Shown here piece after piece: positions 1-9,307 of a stretch of DNA of 64,000 nt. This stretch comes from Anaerocolumna sp047777345. GTDB taxonomy: Bacteria > Bacillota > Clostridia > Lachnospirales > Lachnospiraceae. The notes beneath the pieces are model-generated. The model was not told the DNA's origin. It made no database searches and saw only the letters and a list, made by a program, of their open reading frames with translations. Both the position numbers and the translations under genes were made by a program. Each line of letters starts with the position of its first letter. Position 1 is the first letter of the stretch. The stretch covers positions 1 through 64,000 of the forward strand of contig JBKEEJ010000011.1 of the NCBI GenBank assembly GCA_047777345.1, read 5' to 3'.

Positions 1-128
1 GTAAAATTTACAAAAAAGTTTAATATTTTTTATAAAAAGACAAAATTATTATATATTTTTCCATAGTATATGTGGTAAAATATGAAAGTAGGTTTATAAT
101 TATTTGTGATTAGGATTGGAGTGACGAA

Positions 129-596
129 ATGGTCCAAGGAAAATATTTGCATTACGGTGACGACTTATCAGAAGTTATGAACATCAGAAGGAAAGTTTTT
201 GTGGAAGAACAGGGTATATCAGAAGAAGAGGAATTCGATGAATATGATGATCAAGCTATTCATGCCCTGGTTTATGATGTGAACAATGAAAAAAGACCTG
301 TTGCTACCGGAAGGGTTTATTATGATGGTAATCATTATCGAATTGGAAAAATAGCGGTGCTAAAAGAAGAAAGAGGTAAATATTACGGTGATTTTGTAGT
401 ACGTTTGTTAATTAACAAAGCTTTTTTATCCGGAGCAGAAGAAGTAGTAGTAAGTGCTCAAAAAAAGGTTGTTCCTTTTTACGAAAAGATAGGGTTCAAA
501 ACTTATGGTGAAAGTTACGAAGAAGCAGGAACAGAGCATATCTTAATGAAAGTTAAATTAGATACGGTTTGTACGAAATGTAAAGAACATAACTAG
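129..596 (+). CDS. GNAT family N-acetyltransferase
   Basis: A 155-residue protein with the single-domain GNAT layout of ElaA/YjcF-like acetyltransferases. The N-terminal part contains an R-x-x-VF-V-E-EQG segment (about residues 20-30), the middle an A-x-GRVYYD strand, followed by K-IAVLKEERGK, which corresponds to the acetyl-CoA pyrophosphate-binding region, and the C-terminal part has the FYEKIGFK motif typical of the fold. It should transfer an acetyl group from acetyl-CoA to an amine in the cytoplasm; the substrate cannot be read from sequence. A GGAG about 8 nt upstream supports the ATG. It ends in a short Cys-containing tail (CTKCKEHN). It precedes the DegS/DegU-like pair by 85 bp without an obvious functional link. 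Confidence 0.85.
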   Translation: MVQGKYLHYGDDLSEVMNIRRKVFVEEQGISEEEEFDEYDDQAIHALVYDVNNEKRPVATGRVYYDGNHYRIGKIAVLKEERGKYYGDFVVRLLINKAFLSGAEEVVVSAQKKVVPFYEKIGFKTYGESYEEAGTEHILMKVKLDTVCTKCKEHN

Positions 597-681
597 TACC
601 GTTTTAGTTGCTAATTTTGGCTTTAAAAAAAGCAAATTATGTTATATTATATACTTAAAAAACAGGGAGAGTTACATTAAT

Positions 682-1785
682 ATGATTCATCAGGATGATA
701 ATATGGGGTTCATGGATCAGTTAAGTGATGCGCTTGATTTTTTAAAGCAAAATGAAGAACAAACGCAAAATGAACTGGATCAAATTAATATTAATATCAG
801 AAATTTAGAAGAAGAGTTAAAAAATATTAACAATAATCTGGCTAATATTGAGAAAGATCATTCTAATGCAGACTTATTTTCTCCTTCTTTTAGAAATGAA
901 AAGAACAATCGTGTCAATTTTCTGCTTGCTGAAAAGAAAAAAATTGAAGATAAATTAAAAGAGGCTGAAAATAACTTTCTTTTTTATATAAATCGTAAAA
1001 ATAGTTTTGATAATTTGATTAATTGTTTCTATACCATGAAAAGTAATTGTATTGAAGAACCCGATACAGTACATGAAAGTATAAAATATGGACCAGATAA
1101 AAAAGTTAGTTTGGATATGGGAATCGATGTACTGGAAACCCAGGAAAATGAAAGAAAAAGGATAGCCAGGGATCTGCACGATTCTACAGTCCAAAATTTA
1201 ACTAATATGATGCATAAAACCGAATTATGTACTAGATTAATTGATATTGACCCGATTCGTGCCAAGTTAGAACTTCAGACTATGGTAAATACCATAAAAT
1301 CAACTATAAATGACATGCGTAATATTATATTTGGTTTACGGCCTATGTCCTTAGATGATTTAGGTTTAATTGCTACTATTGAAAGATATATCAGGGATTT
1401 GGAAAAGAATCATGAAGTAAAAGTTATTTTTAATGTAAAAAATGAGGAAAAAAGTATTCTTCCAGTAATTAATTTAACATTATTCCGAATTGTACAGGAA
1501 GCTTCGAGTAATGCAATAAAACATGGTAAAGCGACAAAAATTCAGATCAATCTTGTTTACGAAGAAGAAGCTATATCTATGACTATTGAGGATAACGGTA
1601 TTGGATTTTGTAAAGATATTAATATGGATGAATTGGTCAATACGTTTTCTGGAAATGGATTATCAATGATGAAAGAAAGAGTATTTTTTTTGTCAGGTGA
1701 TTTTAATATAGAATCCAAAGAAAATGAAGGGACCAAAATTTATGTTAAGGTACCGCTAAATCATGTAAGGAGGGCATATAAATAA
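682..1785 (+). CDS. DegS-like cytoplasmic sensor histidine kinase
   Basis: 367 residues with no transmembrane segment. Residues 1-110 are a long charged coiled coil. A HisKA_3 dimerisation/phosphoacceptor helix follows, with His166 in the ARDLHDS motif, then a HATPase_c domain with the N box (NAIKHG, about 275), DNGIGF G1 box and GNGLSMM G2 box. This is the arrangement of Bacillus DegS, a soluble kinase that phosphorylates DegU. Its stop codon shares one base with the start of the downstream response regulator (TAATG), so the two are translationally coupled and form a cognate pair. An AGGGAGAG ribosome site lies about 10 nt before the ATG. The signal is unknown. Membership of the DegS family is well supported; equivalence to DegS function is inference. 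Confidence 0.88.
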   Translation: MIHQDDNMGFMDQLSDALDFLKQNEEQTQNELDQININIRNLEEELKNINNNLANIEKDHSNADLFSPSFRNEKNNRVNFLLAEKKKIEDKLKEAENNFLFYINRKNSFDNLINCFYTMKSNCIEEPDTVHESIKYGPDKKVSLDMGIDVLETQENERKRIARDLHDSTVQNLTNMMHKTELCTRLIDIDPIRAKLELQTMVNTIKSTINDMRNIIFGLRPMSLDDLGLIATIERYIRDLEKNHEVKVIFNVKNEEKSILPVINLTLFRIVQEASSNAIKHGKATKIQINLVYEEEAISMTIEDNGIGFCKDINMDELVNTFSGNGLSMMKERVFFLSGDFNIESKENEGTKIYVKVPLNHVRRAYK

Positions 1786-2435
1786 TGAATCCTATTAAAG
1801 TAGTTATCGTTGATGACCATAGGATGGTTAGAGAAGGTATTAAGCAACTGCTGGAACTGGCAGGAGATATATCCGTAATTGGAGAGGCTGGAGATGGTGT
1901 TACTTGTCTGAAAGTCATCGATGATTTGAAACCTGATGTTGTATTGCTAGATATTAACATGCCACAGATGAATGGCTTACAGGTACTTCAAAAATTAAGG
2001 GAGAAAAAATGTAAATCACGAATCTTAATTTTGACCATTCATAATGAAGTGGAATATCTGTCCAAAGCAATGGAAATTGGTGTGGATGGTTATGTTCTAA
2101 AAGAATCAGAGTCAGATGTTTTAAGAAAAGCCATTTTTGCTGTCTATAATGGGGAAACCTTCATTCAAAGCGAATTGGCAGCTTTATTAAAACAAAAATT
2201 GGATAACTCAGGTAAAGAAAATAGGACAGAGGAAAATCTTCTTACAAAGAGAGAAATGGAAGTTCTTAAATTATTAACAGAAGGACTATTTAACAAAGAA
2301 ATTGCATATCATTTATCTATCAGTGAAAAAACCGTAAAAAATCATGTATCTAACATATTTAAAAAAATCAGTGTATCTGATCGTACACAGGCAGCTGTTT
2401 ATGCCATCAAAAATAATATTGTAGAAATATCATAG
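1785..2435 (+). CDS. DegU/NarL-family response regulator
   Basis: 216 residues. The receiver domain (1-125) has the acidic pair DD at 10-11, phosphoacceptor Asp56 in VVLLDINMP, a switch Thr in LTIHN and the conserved Lys in VLKES. A LuxR-type helix-turn-helix occupies the last 65 residues, with LTKREMEVLKLL, NKEIAYHLSISEKTVKNH and the VSDRTQAA segment. It is the output partner of the upstream DegS-like kinase, with which it overlaps by one nucleotide. Targets are not apparent here, although the par locus and its long noncoding leader lie directly downstream. Known relatives control exoenzymes, motility or sporulation entry; which applies is not visible. Confidence 0.9.
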   Translation: MNPIKVVIVDDHRMVREGIKQLLELAGDISVIGEAGDGVTCLKVIDDLKPDVVLLDINMPQMNGLQVLQKLREKKCKSRILILTIHNEVEYLSKAMEIGVDGYVLKESESDVLRKAIFAVYNGETFIQSELAALLKQKLDNSGKENRTEENLLTKREMEVLKLLTEGLFNKEIAYHLSISEKTVKNHVSNIFKKISVSDRTQAAVYAIKNNIVEIS

Positions 2436-2478
2436 TTAAATGGACATGCTTTCAATAAATTATATTTTATATGCATAG

Positions 2479-2509
2479 ATAGAGTGGGGTTTAATAAATC
2501 TCGCTCTAT
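2479..2509 (+). terminator. Hairpin after the degU-like gene
   Basis: ATAGAG pairs with CTCTAT around a G-rich/C-containing middle and a short loop, 44 bp after the response regulator stop. The following run is ATTACTATA and not a clean T tract, so this is a weak terminator candidate. Confidence 0.35.
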
Positions 2510-2885
2510 TACTATATATAGGTAAACTATGGTATAGTTAAATTTACCCTTTAATTCATGTTATCAAACTTTAGCTTCCAAGAATTATGAAAAGGAAAGG
2601 AACATTTTAAATGATGGATATACCATAATTTATGACTTCTATTACAATTCTGTATTTATAAGTGCATTATTTATTTTCTGCAGATTAGCGGACCTTAACT
2701 TATATTTACTTTATATTTGTTAAATTGTAAACATATAATTTTTGCCATTAATAAAACTTTTTTTGTGTCTGCATTTTTTGTAACATCGAGAATCTGGAAG
2801 CACCTGGTTTATTTCGCCTATCTGTTTCAATTTTCAAATATAAAAGGTGAAGTAAAATTTAAGAGTTTTTATTCGAATAAAACTT

Positions 2886-2901
2886 GGTTTCACGTGAAAC
2901 A
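2886..2901. promoter_or_regulatory. parS site (15/16 match)
   Basis: GGTTTCACGTGAAACA differs from the Firmicute parS consensus TGTTTCACGTGAAACA at the first base only. ParB/Spo0J binds this palindrome and spreads from it. It lies 65 bp from a perfect copy and about 790 bp before parA. Confidence 0.88.
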
Positions 2902-2950
2902 TGATTTAAGAAAACAATAAATAAGACATGATTTATGATAAGAATGTAAA

Positions 2951-2966
2951 TGTTTCACGTGAAACA
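2951..2966. promoter_or_regulatory. parS site (perfect)
   Basis: TGTTTCACGTGAAACA matches the Bacillus/Clostridium parS consensus at all 16 positions and is a perfect palindrome. It is in noncoding DNA about 715 bp upstream of parA. Confidence 0.95.
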
Positions 2967-3679
2967 TTTTAATATAATATCCAGTTAGTTGAATCATTAA
3001 TAAACTTTTTTAGATTTATTACCTAAATGCCTATCGTGATAAAGATATGGCTAAAATCTAATTAAAATAGAATAAGTCATCTTAAATCGATATAGGCATA
3101 CAAGACTGCTGAATTGATTTCTAATAAGCAATCAGGTATTAAATAAGAAAAAACTGAATTATATACCTGTAATCTACTTCTTCATAAAAGAACATTCTGT
3201 GGAAAAACAATAATTTTACAAAATTTTTATGATATGGTTAATTGCTACAAATTGCAGAATACGCAATAAATGAAAAATATAATAGATAAATTAGAAAATC
3301 AGCTCTGGTTCTCTTTCATTACAGTACCCAAATACAAAGGTGATATTTCTAATAAGAATCAAAATAAAATCTGATGGATATATAAATCAGACAGCGAAAT
3401 GGGTAAAAATCTATTAAAGGAATAAATTTTGTAAGGAAAAATAATTTGGGAAGATATGATTTCGTTTATTTTAATTTATTATAGAAATTATTCCGTAAAA
3501 GAATATCCTGTCAGAACAAGTGTGAATATGGATTATAAGCTGAATTATAAATTTATATCATACAAAAATAGATTAAAACATATCCTGTTTAAAAACTGTG
3601 TCGAAAAGTATAGATATATAGTTTAGAAAATGTTATAATTAGTTGATTGAATGGAACATTATTTAAAAGGGGGTATAAC

Positions 3680-4453
3680 ATGGGACGCATTATAGCGGTA
3701 GCTAATCAAAAAGGTGGCGTGGGAAAAACTACTACGGCAATTAATTTGTCTGCCTGTTTGGCTGAAAAGGGAAAGAAAGTTTTAGCCATCGATATTGACC
3801 CGCAGGGCAATACATCCAGTGGACTGGGAATAGATAAAAACAGCCTTGAGTTTACAATATATGAATTGATGATTGGCGAATGTAAACTGGAAGATTGCAT
3901 ATTGAAAAATATATTTAAAAATCTTTCACTAATACCAGCCAATGTGAACTTAGCCGGAGCTGAAATTGAGTTAATTGGGATTGATGATAAGGAATTTATA
4001 CTCAAGAGAGAAATTGATAAAATTAGAGATCAATATGACTATTTAATTATAGACTGTCCTCCATCGTTAAATACATTAACAGTCAATGCAATGACAACAG
4101 CTGATACGGTTTTAGTACCTATCCAGTGTGAATATTATGCCTTGGAAGGACTTTCCCAATTAATACATACCATTGATTTAGTCAAACAAAGATTAAATCC
4201 TAATCTGGAAATTGAAGGCGTCGTTTTTACAATGTTCGATGCAAGAACCAATTTATCTTTACAGGTTGTTGAGAATGTAAAAAATAATTTAAACCAAAAC
4301 ATTTATAAATCAATTATTCCCCGGAACGTAAGACTAGCTGAGGCTCCAAGCCATGGATTGCCAATTAATCTGTATGACCCGAAATCGGCAGGAGCAGAAG
4401 GATATCGTGATTTAGCTGACGAAGTAATTGAGAGAACTGAAAATATGTATTGA
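3680..4453 (+). CDS. parA: Chromosome partitioning ATPase ParA/Soj
   Basis: 257 residues from the ATG at 3680. That start is preceded by AAAGGGGG 6-7 nt upstream and begins directly with the family N-terminus (MGRIIAVANQ); a longer frame from 3647 adds 11 unlikely residues. The deviant Walker A KGGVGKTT is at residues 11-18, followed by IDIDPQGN and the DCPPSLN Walker B region. ParA/Soj is a nucleoid-binding ATPase which, with ParB on parS, segregates the origin region and in sporulating Firmicutes influences DnaA activity. parB follows after 225 bp, and three parS sites surround the pair. Length and motifs are complete. Confidence 0.96.
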   Translation: MGRIIAVANQKGGVGKTTTAINLSACLAEKGKKVLAIDIDPQGNTSSGLGIDKNSLEFTIYELMIGECKLEDCILKNIFKNLSLIPANVNLAGAEIELIGIDDKEFILKREIDKIRDQYDYLIIDCPPSLNTLTVNAMTTADTVLVPIQCEYYALEGLSQLIHTIDLVKQRLNPNLEIEGVVFTMFDARTNLSLQVVENVKNNLNQNIYKSIIPRNVRLAEAPSHGLPINLYDPKSAGAEGYRDLADEVIERTENMY

Positions 4454-4678
4454 TATATCAGAAAATGTTTTGAAAAATATATGACAAAATTGATAATTGT
4501 TTCAATACTTGTTCTTGCTTTTCTAAAATCATCTTATTATAATTTGTATTAGACAAAATATCATTACAAAATTTTATCGATTCCATGTATATTCTGCAAA
4601 AATTACAGAAATATCAATTGGTATCAATATGCTACACCAAAGTCCGATAAAGGTTAATCAGGAAAGGAACGTTATTTT

Positions 4679-5578
4679 ATGGCAACAGTTAAGAAAGGTT
4701 TGGGAAAAGGCCTCGATTCCATGATTCCGGAAAATATTAAGAAAGCTAAGCCGGAAAGTTCCAAAAGTAAGGAAGAAGATGTTTCACGTGAAACATTAAT
4801 TAATATTAATGAAATTGAGCCTAATAGAAATCAACCCAGAAAAAATTTTGATGAAGATTCGCTTCAGGAATTAGCAGATTCCATTAAGCAGTATGGAATT
4901 ATACAGCCATTAATTCTTCAAAAAAAAGACAATTATTATGTTATCGTAGCAGGAGAAAGAAGATGGCGGGCAGCAAAACTGGCCGGATTAAAACAGATAC
5001 CTGCAATTATTAAAGATTATTCTTCTCAGGAGATAATGGAAATAGCACTGATTGAAAATTTACAAAGAGAAGATTTAAATCCCATTGAAGAAGCAATTGC
5101 ATATCAGAATTTGATTAAGGAATTCAATCTAAAGCAGGATGAAGTGGCGGAACGGGTATCAAAAAGCCGGGTAGCCATTACCAATTCCATGAGACTATTA
5201 AAATTAAATGAAAAAGTTCAGCAGATGCTAATTGACGGTTTGATTTCCAGCGGACATGCCAGAGCATTACTGGCAATTGAAGATTCTGATCTGCAATATC
5301 AGACCGCAATGAAGGTATTTGATGAAAAATTAAGTGTAAGAGAAACAGAAAAACTTGTTAAAAGAATATTATCTGTAAAAGATCAGGCCCAAAAAGAAAG
5401 TGCCGTAACGAAAGAAACTTCCTTTATTTACAGAGATTTGGAAGAAAAAATGAAAAGCATAATTGGTACTAAAGTACGAATTAAGAATAAAGCAAATAAT
5501 AAGGGAAAAATAGAAATAGAATACTATTCTGCAGAAGAATTGGAAAGAATTATTGAATTATTTGAATCAATAAAATAA
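4679..5578 (+). CDS. parB: Chromosome partitioning protein ParB/Spo0J
   Basis: 299 residues. The N-terminus KKGLGKGLDSMI is the usual ParA-contact segment. The ParB/sulfiredoxin-like CTP-binding domain includes NQPRK, QYGIIQPL and the GERRWRA motif (92-98), then the ENLQREDLNPIEEA signature, a helix-turn-helix (VAERVSKSRVAITNSMRLL) and a C-terminal dimerisation domain. It loads on parS as a CTP-dependent clamp and recruits SMC. A perfect parS site lies inside its own gene (4780-4795), encoding residues DVSRET. The ATG has AGGAAAGGAACG upstream. DUF4446 follows by 16 bp, suggesting cotranscription. Confidence 0.96.
   Translation: MATVKKGLGKGLDSMIPENIKKAKPESSKSKEEDVSRETLININEIEPNRNQPRKNFDEDSLQELADSIKQYGIIQPLILQKKDNYYVIVAGERRWRAAKLAGLKQIPAIIKDYSSQEIMEIALIENLQREDLNPIEEAIAYQNLIKEFNLKQDEVAERVSKSRVAITNSMRLLKLNEKVQQMLIDGLISSGHARALLAIEDSDLQYQTAMKVFDEKLSVRETEKLVKRILSVKDQAQKESAVTKETSFIYRDLEEKMKSIIGTKVRIKNKANNKGKIEIEYYSAEELERIIELFESIK
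4780..4795. promoter_or_regulatory. parS site inside parB (perfect)
   Basis: TGTTTCACGTGAAACA matches the consensus at 16 of 16 bases within the variable linker codons 34-39 of parB. An intragenic parS in parB/spo0J is also known in Bacillus subtilis. Confidence 0.95.
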
Positions 5579-5594
5579 AGGAGAATATGGACGG

Positions 5595-6107
5595 ATGCAA
5601 TTATTTGAAACTTTAGGATTAGATGCAAGCTATATTTTAATAGGTGTTTCTGGTTTTTGTCTACTATTATTGATATTGGTAATTAATTTGATGGTTAAAG
5701 TAAGTAAGCTAAACAGAAAGTACAAAAGATTTATGGGCGGCAAAGATGCAAAAAGTTTAGAAAATAAATTTCTGACAAAATTTGCGGAAATAGATGATTT
5801 AAAACTGGAAAATATGAAATTGAAAGCAAAAACAGAGAAAATAAGTGAAAATTTATTGCAGGCATATCAAAAGGTTGGTATTATAAAATATGACGCATTT
5901 AAAGAAATGGGTGGTAAGTTAAGTTTTGCCATGGCACTTTTAAATGATCATAATGACGGATTTATTATTAATTGTATGCATTCCAGCAGGGAAGGATGCT
6001 ATACGTATATAAAGGAAATAATGAAAGGAGAATCTTCAGTAGTATTATCAGAAGAAGAAAAATTAGCATTGGAAGAAGCCATCAAAACCAATAACTATAT
6101 GGGCTAA
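5595..6107 (+). CDS. DUF4446 family membrane-anchored protein
   Basis: 170 residues: a single N-terminal transmembrane helix (about 13-35, rich in Leu/Ile/Val), a basic stretch (KVSKLNRKYKRFMGG), a coiled-coil segment rich in Lys/Glu (50-95), then a compact C-terminal domain with DAFKEMGGKLSFAMALLND and HSSREGCYTYIKEI. This is the pattern of the DUF4446 family, commonly found right after parB in Clostridia; the function is unknown. It is 16 bp from the parB stop with its own AAAGGAGAAT ribosome site, so it is probably the last gene of the par operon. Family assignment is from memory. Confidence 0.8.
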   Translation: MQLFETLGLDASYILIGVSGFCLLLLILVINLMVKVSKLNRKYKRFMGGKDAKSLENKFLTKFAEIDDLKLENMKLKAKTEKISENLLQAYQKVGIIKYDAFKEMGGKLSFAMALLNDHNDGFIINCMHSSREGCYTYIKEIMKGESSVVLSEEEKLALEEAIKTNNYMG

Positions 6108-6456
6108 ATAATAAATAAGATATATGATTATATCCTACTATAATACTGAAAATATTGTATTAAAGGAATAAGATAAAAGCCCATAAAAATAATACATAAA
6201 AAAATGTTATTCCTATTAATCATATGGAATTTTATCAAATAACTATTAGTAAAAGAATTATTTCCGGAACGAGTCATAATAGATTTAGTTGCAATATATC
6301 AAAAGTTTTCAGGAAAAATTTTTCCATTAGAAACTTTTATGGAAAAACCTGTTGATATCCATTCTTAAATTTGTTATAATTTATGTGAATAGATTAGTGA
6401 CATGACCTATTTAAAACATATCGGTTTTTCGAAATCTGCATTTTTATTTTTTGCAT
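6108..6456. other. Intergenic AT-rich stretch, no gene seen
   Basis: About 350 bp between DUF4446 and the convergent adhE. I see no reading frame with a ribosome site and no repeat, only the terminator hairpin at its right end. Confidence 0.5.
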
Positions 6457-6500
6457 AAAAAGGAGATGTTGATATACTAAGTTTTCAACATCTCCTTTTT
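6457..6500. terminator. Bidirectional terminator between DUF4446 and adhE
   Basis: AAAAGGAGATGTTGA pairs with TCAACATCTCCTTTT around a 12-nt loop. Being A-rich on the left and T-rich on the right, it can stop transcription from both the par operon (+) and adhE (-). Confidence 0.8.
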
Positions 6501-6609
6501 ATGATTTGCTGATTGAAAAACTAAACTATAAGAGGTTTTATATTATAAGCTAAACTTACAACCAATTTGATAAATTAATTTATACATATATTTTTTCTAT
6601 ATATTATTA

Positions 6610-9225
6610 TTATTTTTTAACCGGAACATTGCCTTTTCCATAGTAAGCGATAAGATATAGTTCTTCCAGTTCAGATACTAATGGAAGCCTTGGATTGGCA
6701 GTAGTACACTGATCGCCAAAGGCCAGGTCTGCAAGGTATCCGACTTTGGATAAGAAATCTTTCTCATCAATGCCATATTCCTTTAATGTTGCCGGTATTC
6801 CAAGGAATTCATTCAATTTTTCAATTTCGGTAGCCAGCATTTCTACGGCATCATCATTGTTCTTTGGCTTAAATCCAAGTTTTTTCATCAGGTCATAAAT
6901 TTTATCTCCCACAATATAGCTTTCATATTTTGGCCAGGAAGCAAATTTAGTAGGACAGGAAGTACCGTTATAGCGTACTACATGAGGCAAAAGTATGGCG
7001 TTGGCACAACCGTGCGGGATATGATATTCTCCGCCTAATTTGTGTGCCAGGGAATGGTTAATTCCCAAGAAGGCATTGGTAAATGCCATACCAGCTATGG
7101 TTGAAGCATTGTGCATCTTTTCACGGGCAACCGGATCTTTTTCTCCATATTCATAGGATCTTTTCAGGTACTTAAATACCATTTCAATAGCATGTATGGC
7201 AAGAGCATCTGTGTAATCAGAAGCCAGTACAGAAATATAAGCTTCAATTGCATGGGTTAATACGTCCATACCGGTCCAGGCTGTTGAATTTTTGGGAACT
7301 GTCATAACAAAATCAGGATCAATGATTGCAACATCCGGTGTTAATTCGTAGTCTGCCAAAGGATATTTTTTATTTTCTTTTTTATCAGAAATTACTGCGA
7401 AGGAAGTAACTTCTGAACCGGTACCGGAAGTAGTGGGGATAGCCACTAATTTTGCCTTTTTACCCAGTTGAGGGAACTTATATGCTCTTTTTCTTATATC
7501 TAAGAATTTTAGAGACATATTTTTAAAGTCAGCTTCCGGATCTTCATAAAATAACCACATACCTTTTGCGGCATCAATGGCTGATCCTCCGCCCAGGGCA
7601 ATAATTACGTCAGGCTGAAACTTGTTCATGGACTCTACACCCTTCATAATTGTATCCAGTGAAGGATCTGGCTCTACTTGATCAAATATTTCGCAGTGAA
7701 CATAATCTTCCCGTTTTCTTAATTGATATAATATTTTGCTCACATATCCAAGCTGTGTCATGGCAGGATCGGCAACGATAAATGCTTTGCTGATATTTGG
7801 CATTTTTGACAAGTAAGAAATTGATCCGGACTCAAAATAGATTTTACTCGGAACTTTAAACCATTGCATGTTATTTCTCCTCTTAGCCACTCGTTTAATG
7901 TTTACAAGATCAACTGCGGAGACATTATGTGTTGTGGAGTTACCACCATATGAGCCGCAGCCTAAAGTTAAGGAAGGCATATTTGTATTATAAATATCGC
8001 CAATTGCGCCGTGAGTAGAAGGAGAATTAATTATAATACGTCCGGTTCTCATACGGTTGGAAAATTCTTCGATTACTTTTGGATCAGTAGAATGAAGTAC
8101 GGATGAATGGCCCATTCCACCGTTTTCCAACATTTTTTCACATAAATTTAAACCTTCTTCCACATCTTTTGCCTTTACAACGGCTAAGACAGGGGATAAT
8201 TTTTCAATGGAAAGTGGATAATCCTTTCCGACACCATCAATTTCTGTGCATAAAATCTTTGTGCCTTTCGGAACGGTAAAACCTGCCATGGCTGCAATTT
8301 TTTCAGGCGACTGGCCAACGATCTGAGGATTTACAGTTCTCTTTTCCAAATTAATAACTACGGGTTCCAGTTTCTTAATTTCTTCTTTTGTTGCAAAGTA
8401 GCAGCCGGCTTGTTTCATTAATTCCACTACTTCTTTATAGACAGGTGCCTCAATAATGGCAGCTTGCTCAGAGGCACAAATCATACCGTTGTCAAATGAT
8501 TTGGACAGGACTAAATCCGTTACAGCTCTTTTTAGTACAGCTGTTTTTTCAATAAAGCAGGGTACATTGCCAGGACCAACACCAAGAGCCGGTTTACCGG
8601 AGGAATAGGCTGCTTTTACCATACCGGGGCCACCTGTTGCCAGAATGCAGGCTACACCAGGATGATTCATAAGTATGGTGGTAGCTTCCACAGACGGATA
8701 TTCAATCCATTGAATACAGTACTTAGGTGCTCCTGCCTTTATTGCCGCATCAAGTAAGGTTTTTGCCGCTGCTTTTGAGCACTGCTGTGCGCTGGGATGA
8801 AAACCAAAAATAATTGGATTCCTTGTTTTTATACAGGAAAGAATCTTAAACATAGTAGTGGAAGTAGGATTTGTAACAGGTGTAACTCCGGCTACAACAC
8901 CTACCGGTTCTGCAATTAACATGTAATCTTCTTCTTCGTTATCTTCGATAATACCAACGGTTTTTTGATGTTTAATTGAATGCCATACATATTCTGTTGC
9001 AAAAATATTCTTTGTAATTTTATCTTCATAAACACCTCTACCGGTCTCTTCTACTGCCATTTTTGCCAATGTCTGCTGTTTTGCAAGACCAGCCAAAGCC
9101 ATTTCATGAACAATGTTATCAATGGTTTCCTGGTCATAGTTCATGAATTCATGCAGAGCTTGCTGGGCATTCTTAACAAGTAAGTCAACATGTTCCTGAG
9201 GTGTTGGCTGCCTATTTTCACTCAT
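6610..9225 (-). CDS. adhE: Bifunctional acetaldehyde-CoA/alcohol dehydrogenase AdhE
   Basis: 871 residues, full length for AdhE. The N-terminal aldehyde dehydrogenase half (1-440) converts acetyl-CoA to acetaldehyde; its catalytic Cys250 lies in NGMICASEQ. The C-terminal iron-dependent alcohol dehydrogenase half (from about 455) reduces acetaldehyde to ethanol and has GGGSAIDAAK for NAD binding, PTTSGTGSE, and the metal-binding His residues in HAIEAY, HSLAHKLGG and HIPHGCANA. It regenerates NAD+ during fermentation, and the enzyme family assembles into filaments (spirosomes). The start has AAGGAGGT upstream. The 430-bp leader holds a near-consensus Rex operator, consistent with NADH/NAD+ control. 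It appears monocistronic, ending at a strong hairpin. Confidence 0.97.
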   Translation of the reverse strand: MSENRQPTPQEHVDLLVKNAQQALHEFMNYDQETIDNIVHEMALAGLAKQQTLAKMAVEETGRGVYEDKITKNIFATEYVWHSIKHQKTVGIIEDNEEEDYMLIAEPVGVVAGVTPVTNPTSTTMFKILSCIKTRNPIIFGFHPSAQQCSKAAAKTLLDAAIKAGAPKYCIQWIEYPSVEATTILMNHPGVACILATGGPGMVKAAYSSGKPALGVGPGNVPCFIEKTAVLKRAVTDLVLSKSFDNGMICASEQAAIIEAPVYKEVVELMKQAGCYFATKEEIKKLEPVVINLEKRTVNPQIVGQSPEKIAAMAGFTVPKGTKILCTEIDGVGKDYPLSIEKLSPVLAVVKAKDVEEGLNLCEKMLENGGMGHSSVLHSTDPKVIEEFSNRMRTGRIIINSPSTHGAIGDIYNTNMPSLTLGCGSYGGNSTTHNVSAVDLVNIKRVAKRRNNMQWFKVPSKIYFESGSISYLSKMPNISKAFIVADPAMTQLGYVSKILYQLRKREDYVHCEIFDQVEPDPSLDTIMKGVESMNKFQPDVIIALGGGSAIDAAKGMWLFYEDPEADFKNMSLKFLDIRKRAYKFPQLGKKAKLVAIPTTSGTGSEVTSFAVISDKKENKKYPLADYELTPDVAIIDPDFVMTVPKNSTAWTGMDVLTHAIEAYISVLASDYTDALAIHAIEMVFKYLKRSYEYGEKDPVAREKMHNASTIAGMAFTNAFLGINHSLAHKLGGEYHIPHGCANAILLPHVVRYNGTSCPTKFASWPKYESYIVGDKIYDLMKKLGFKPKNNDDAVEMLATEIEKLNEFLGIPATLKEYGIDEKDFLSKVGYLADLAFGDQCTTANPRLPLVSELEELYLIAYYGKGNVPVKK

Positions 9226-9289
9226 ATCATTACCTCCTTAAAGAATATTATTTAATATTATTTTTAGTAAATTAATAAAAATATATTAA

Positions 9290-9307
9290 ACGTTAAATTA
9301 TTAACAA
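9290..9307 (-). promoter_or_regulatory. Rex-type redox repressor operator upstream of adhE
   Basis: Read on the minus strand the site is TTGTTAATAATTTAACGT, matching the Rex consensus TTGTTAANNNNTTAACAA except for the last two bases. It lies 65-82 bp upstream of the adhE start. Rex is the NADH-sensing repressor that controls adhE in many Firmicutes; rex itself is not in this window. Confidence 0.65.

Larger units (their letters stand above)
2510..3634. other. Gene-free AT-rich region holding two parS sites
   Basis: About 1.1 kb with no credible reading frame: stops are dense in all frames, ribosome sites are lacking, and the only frame over 60 codons (2717-2920) lacks coding character. The recognisable content is two parS sites (2886-2901, 2951-2966). 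I looked for clustered DnaA boxes of the TTATCCACA type that would mark an origin and saw none. The region sits directly upstream of parA, so it may be a centromere-like loading zone, a degraded gene remnant, or both. Confidence 0.55.

Noticed and set aside
2717..2920. Open frame of 67 codons overlapping a parS site
   Set aside because: No ribosome site, non-coding-like composition, and it crosses the parS palindrome; treated as chance in AT-rich DNA.
2436..3679. Replication origin (oriC) in the gene-free region
   Set aside because: I looked for clustered DnaA boxes close to TTATCCACA and for dnaA/dnaN nearby and found neither; parS alone does not define the origin.
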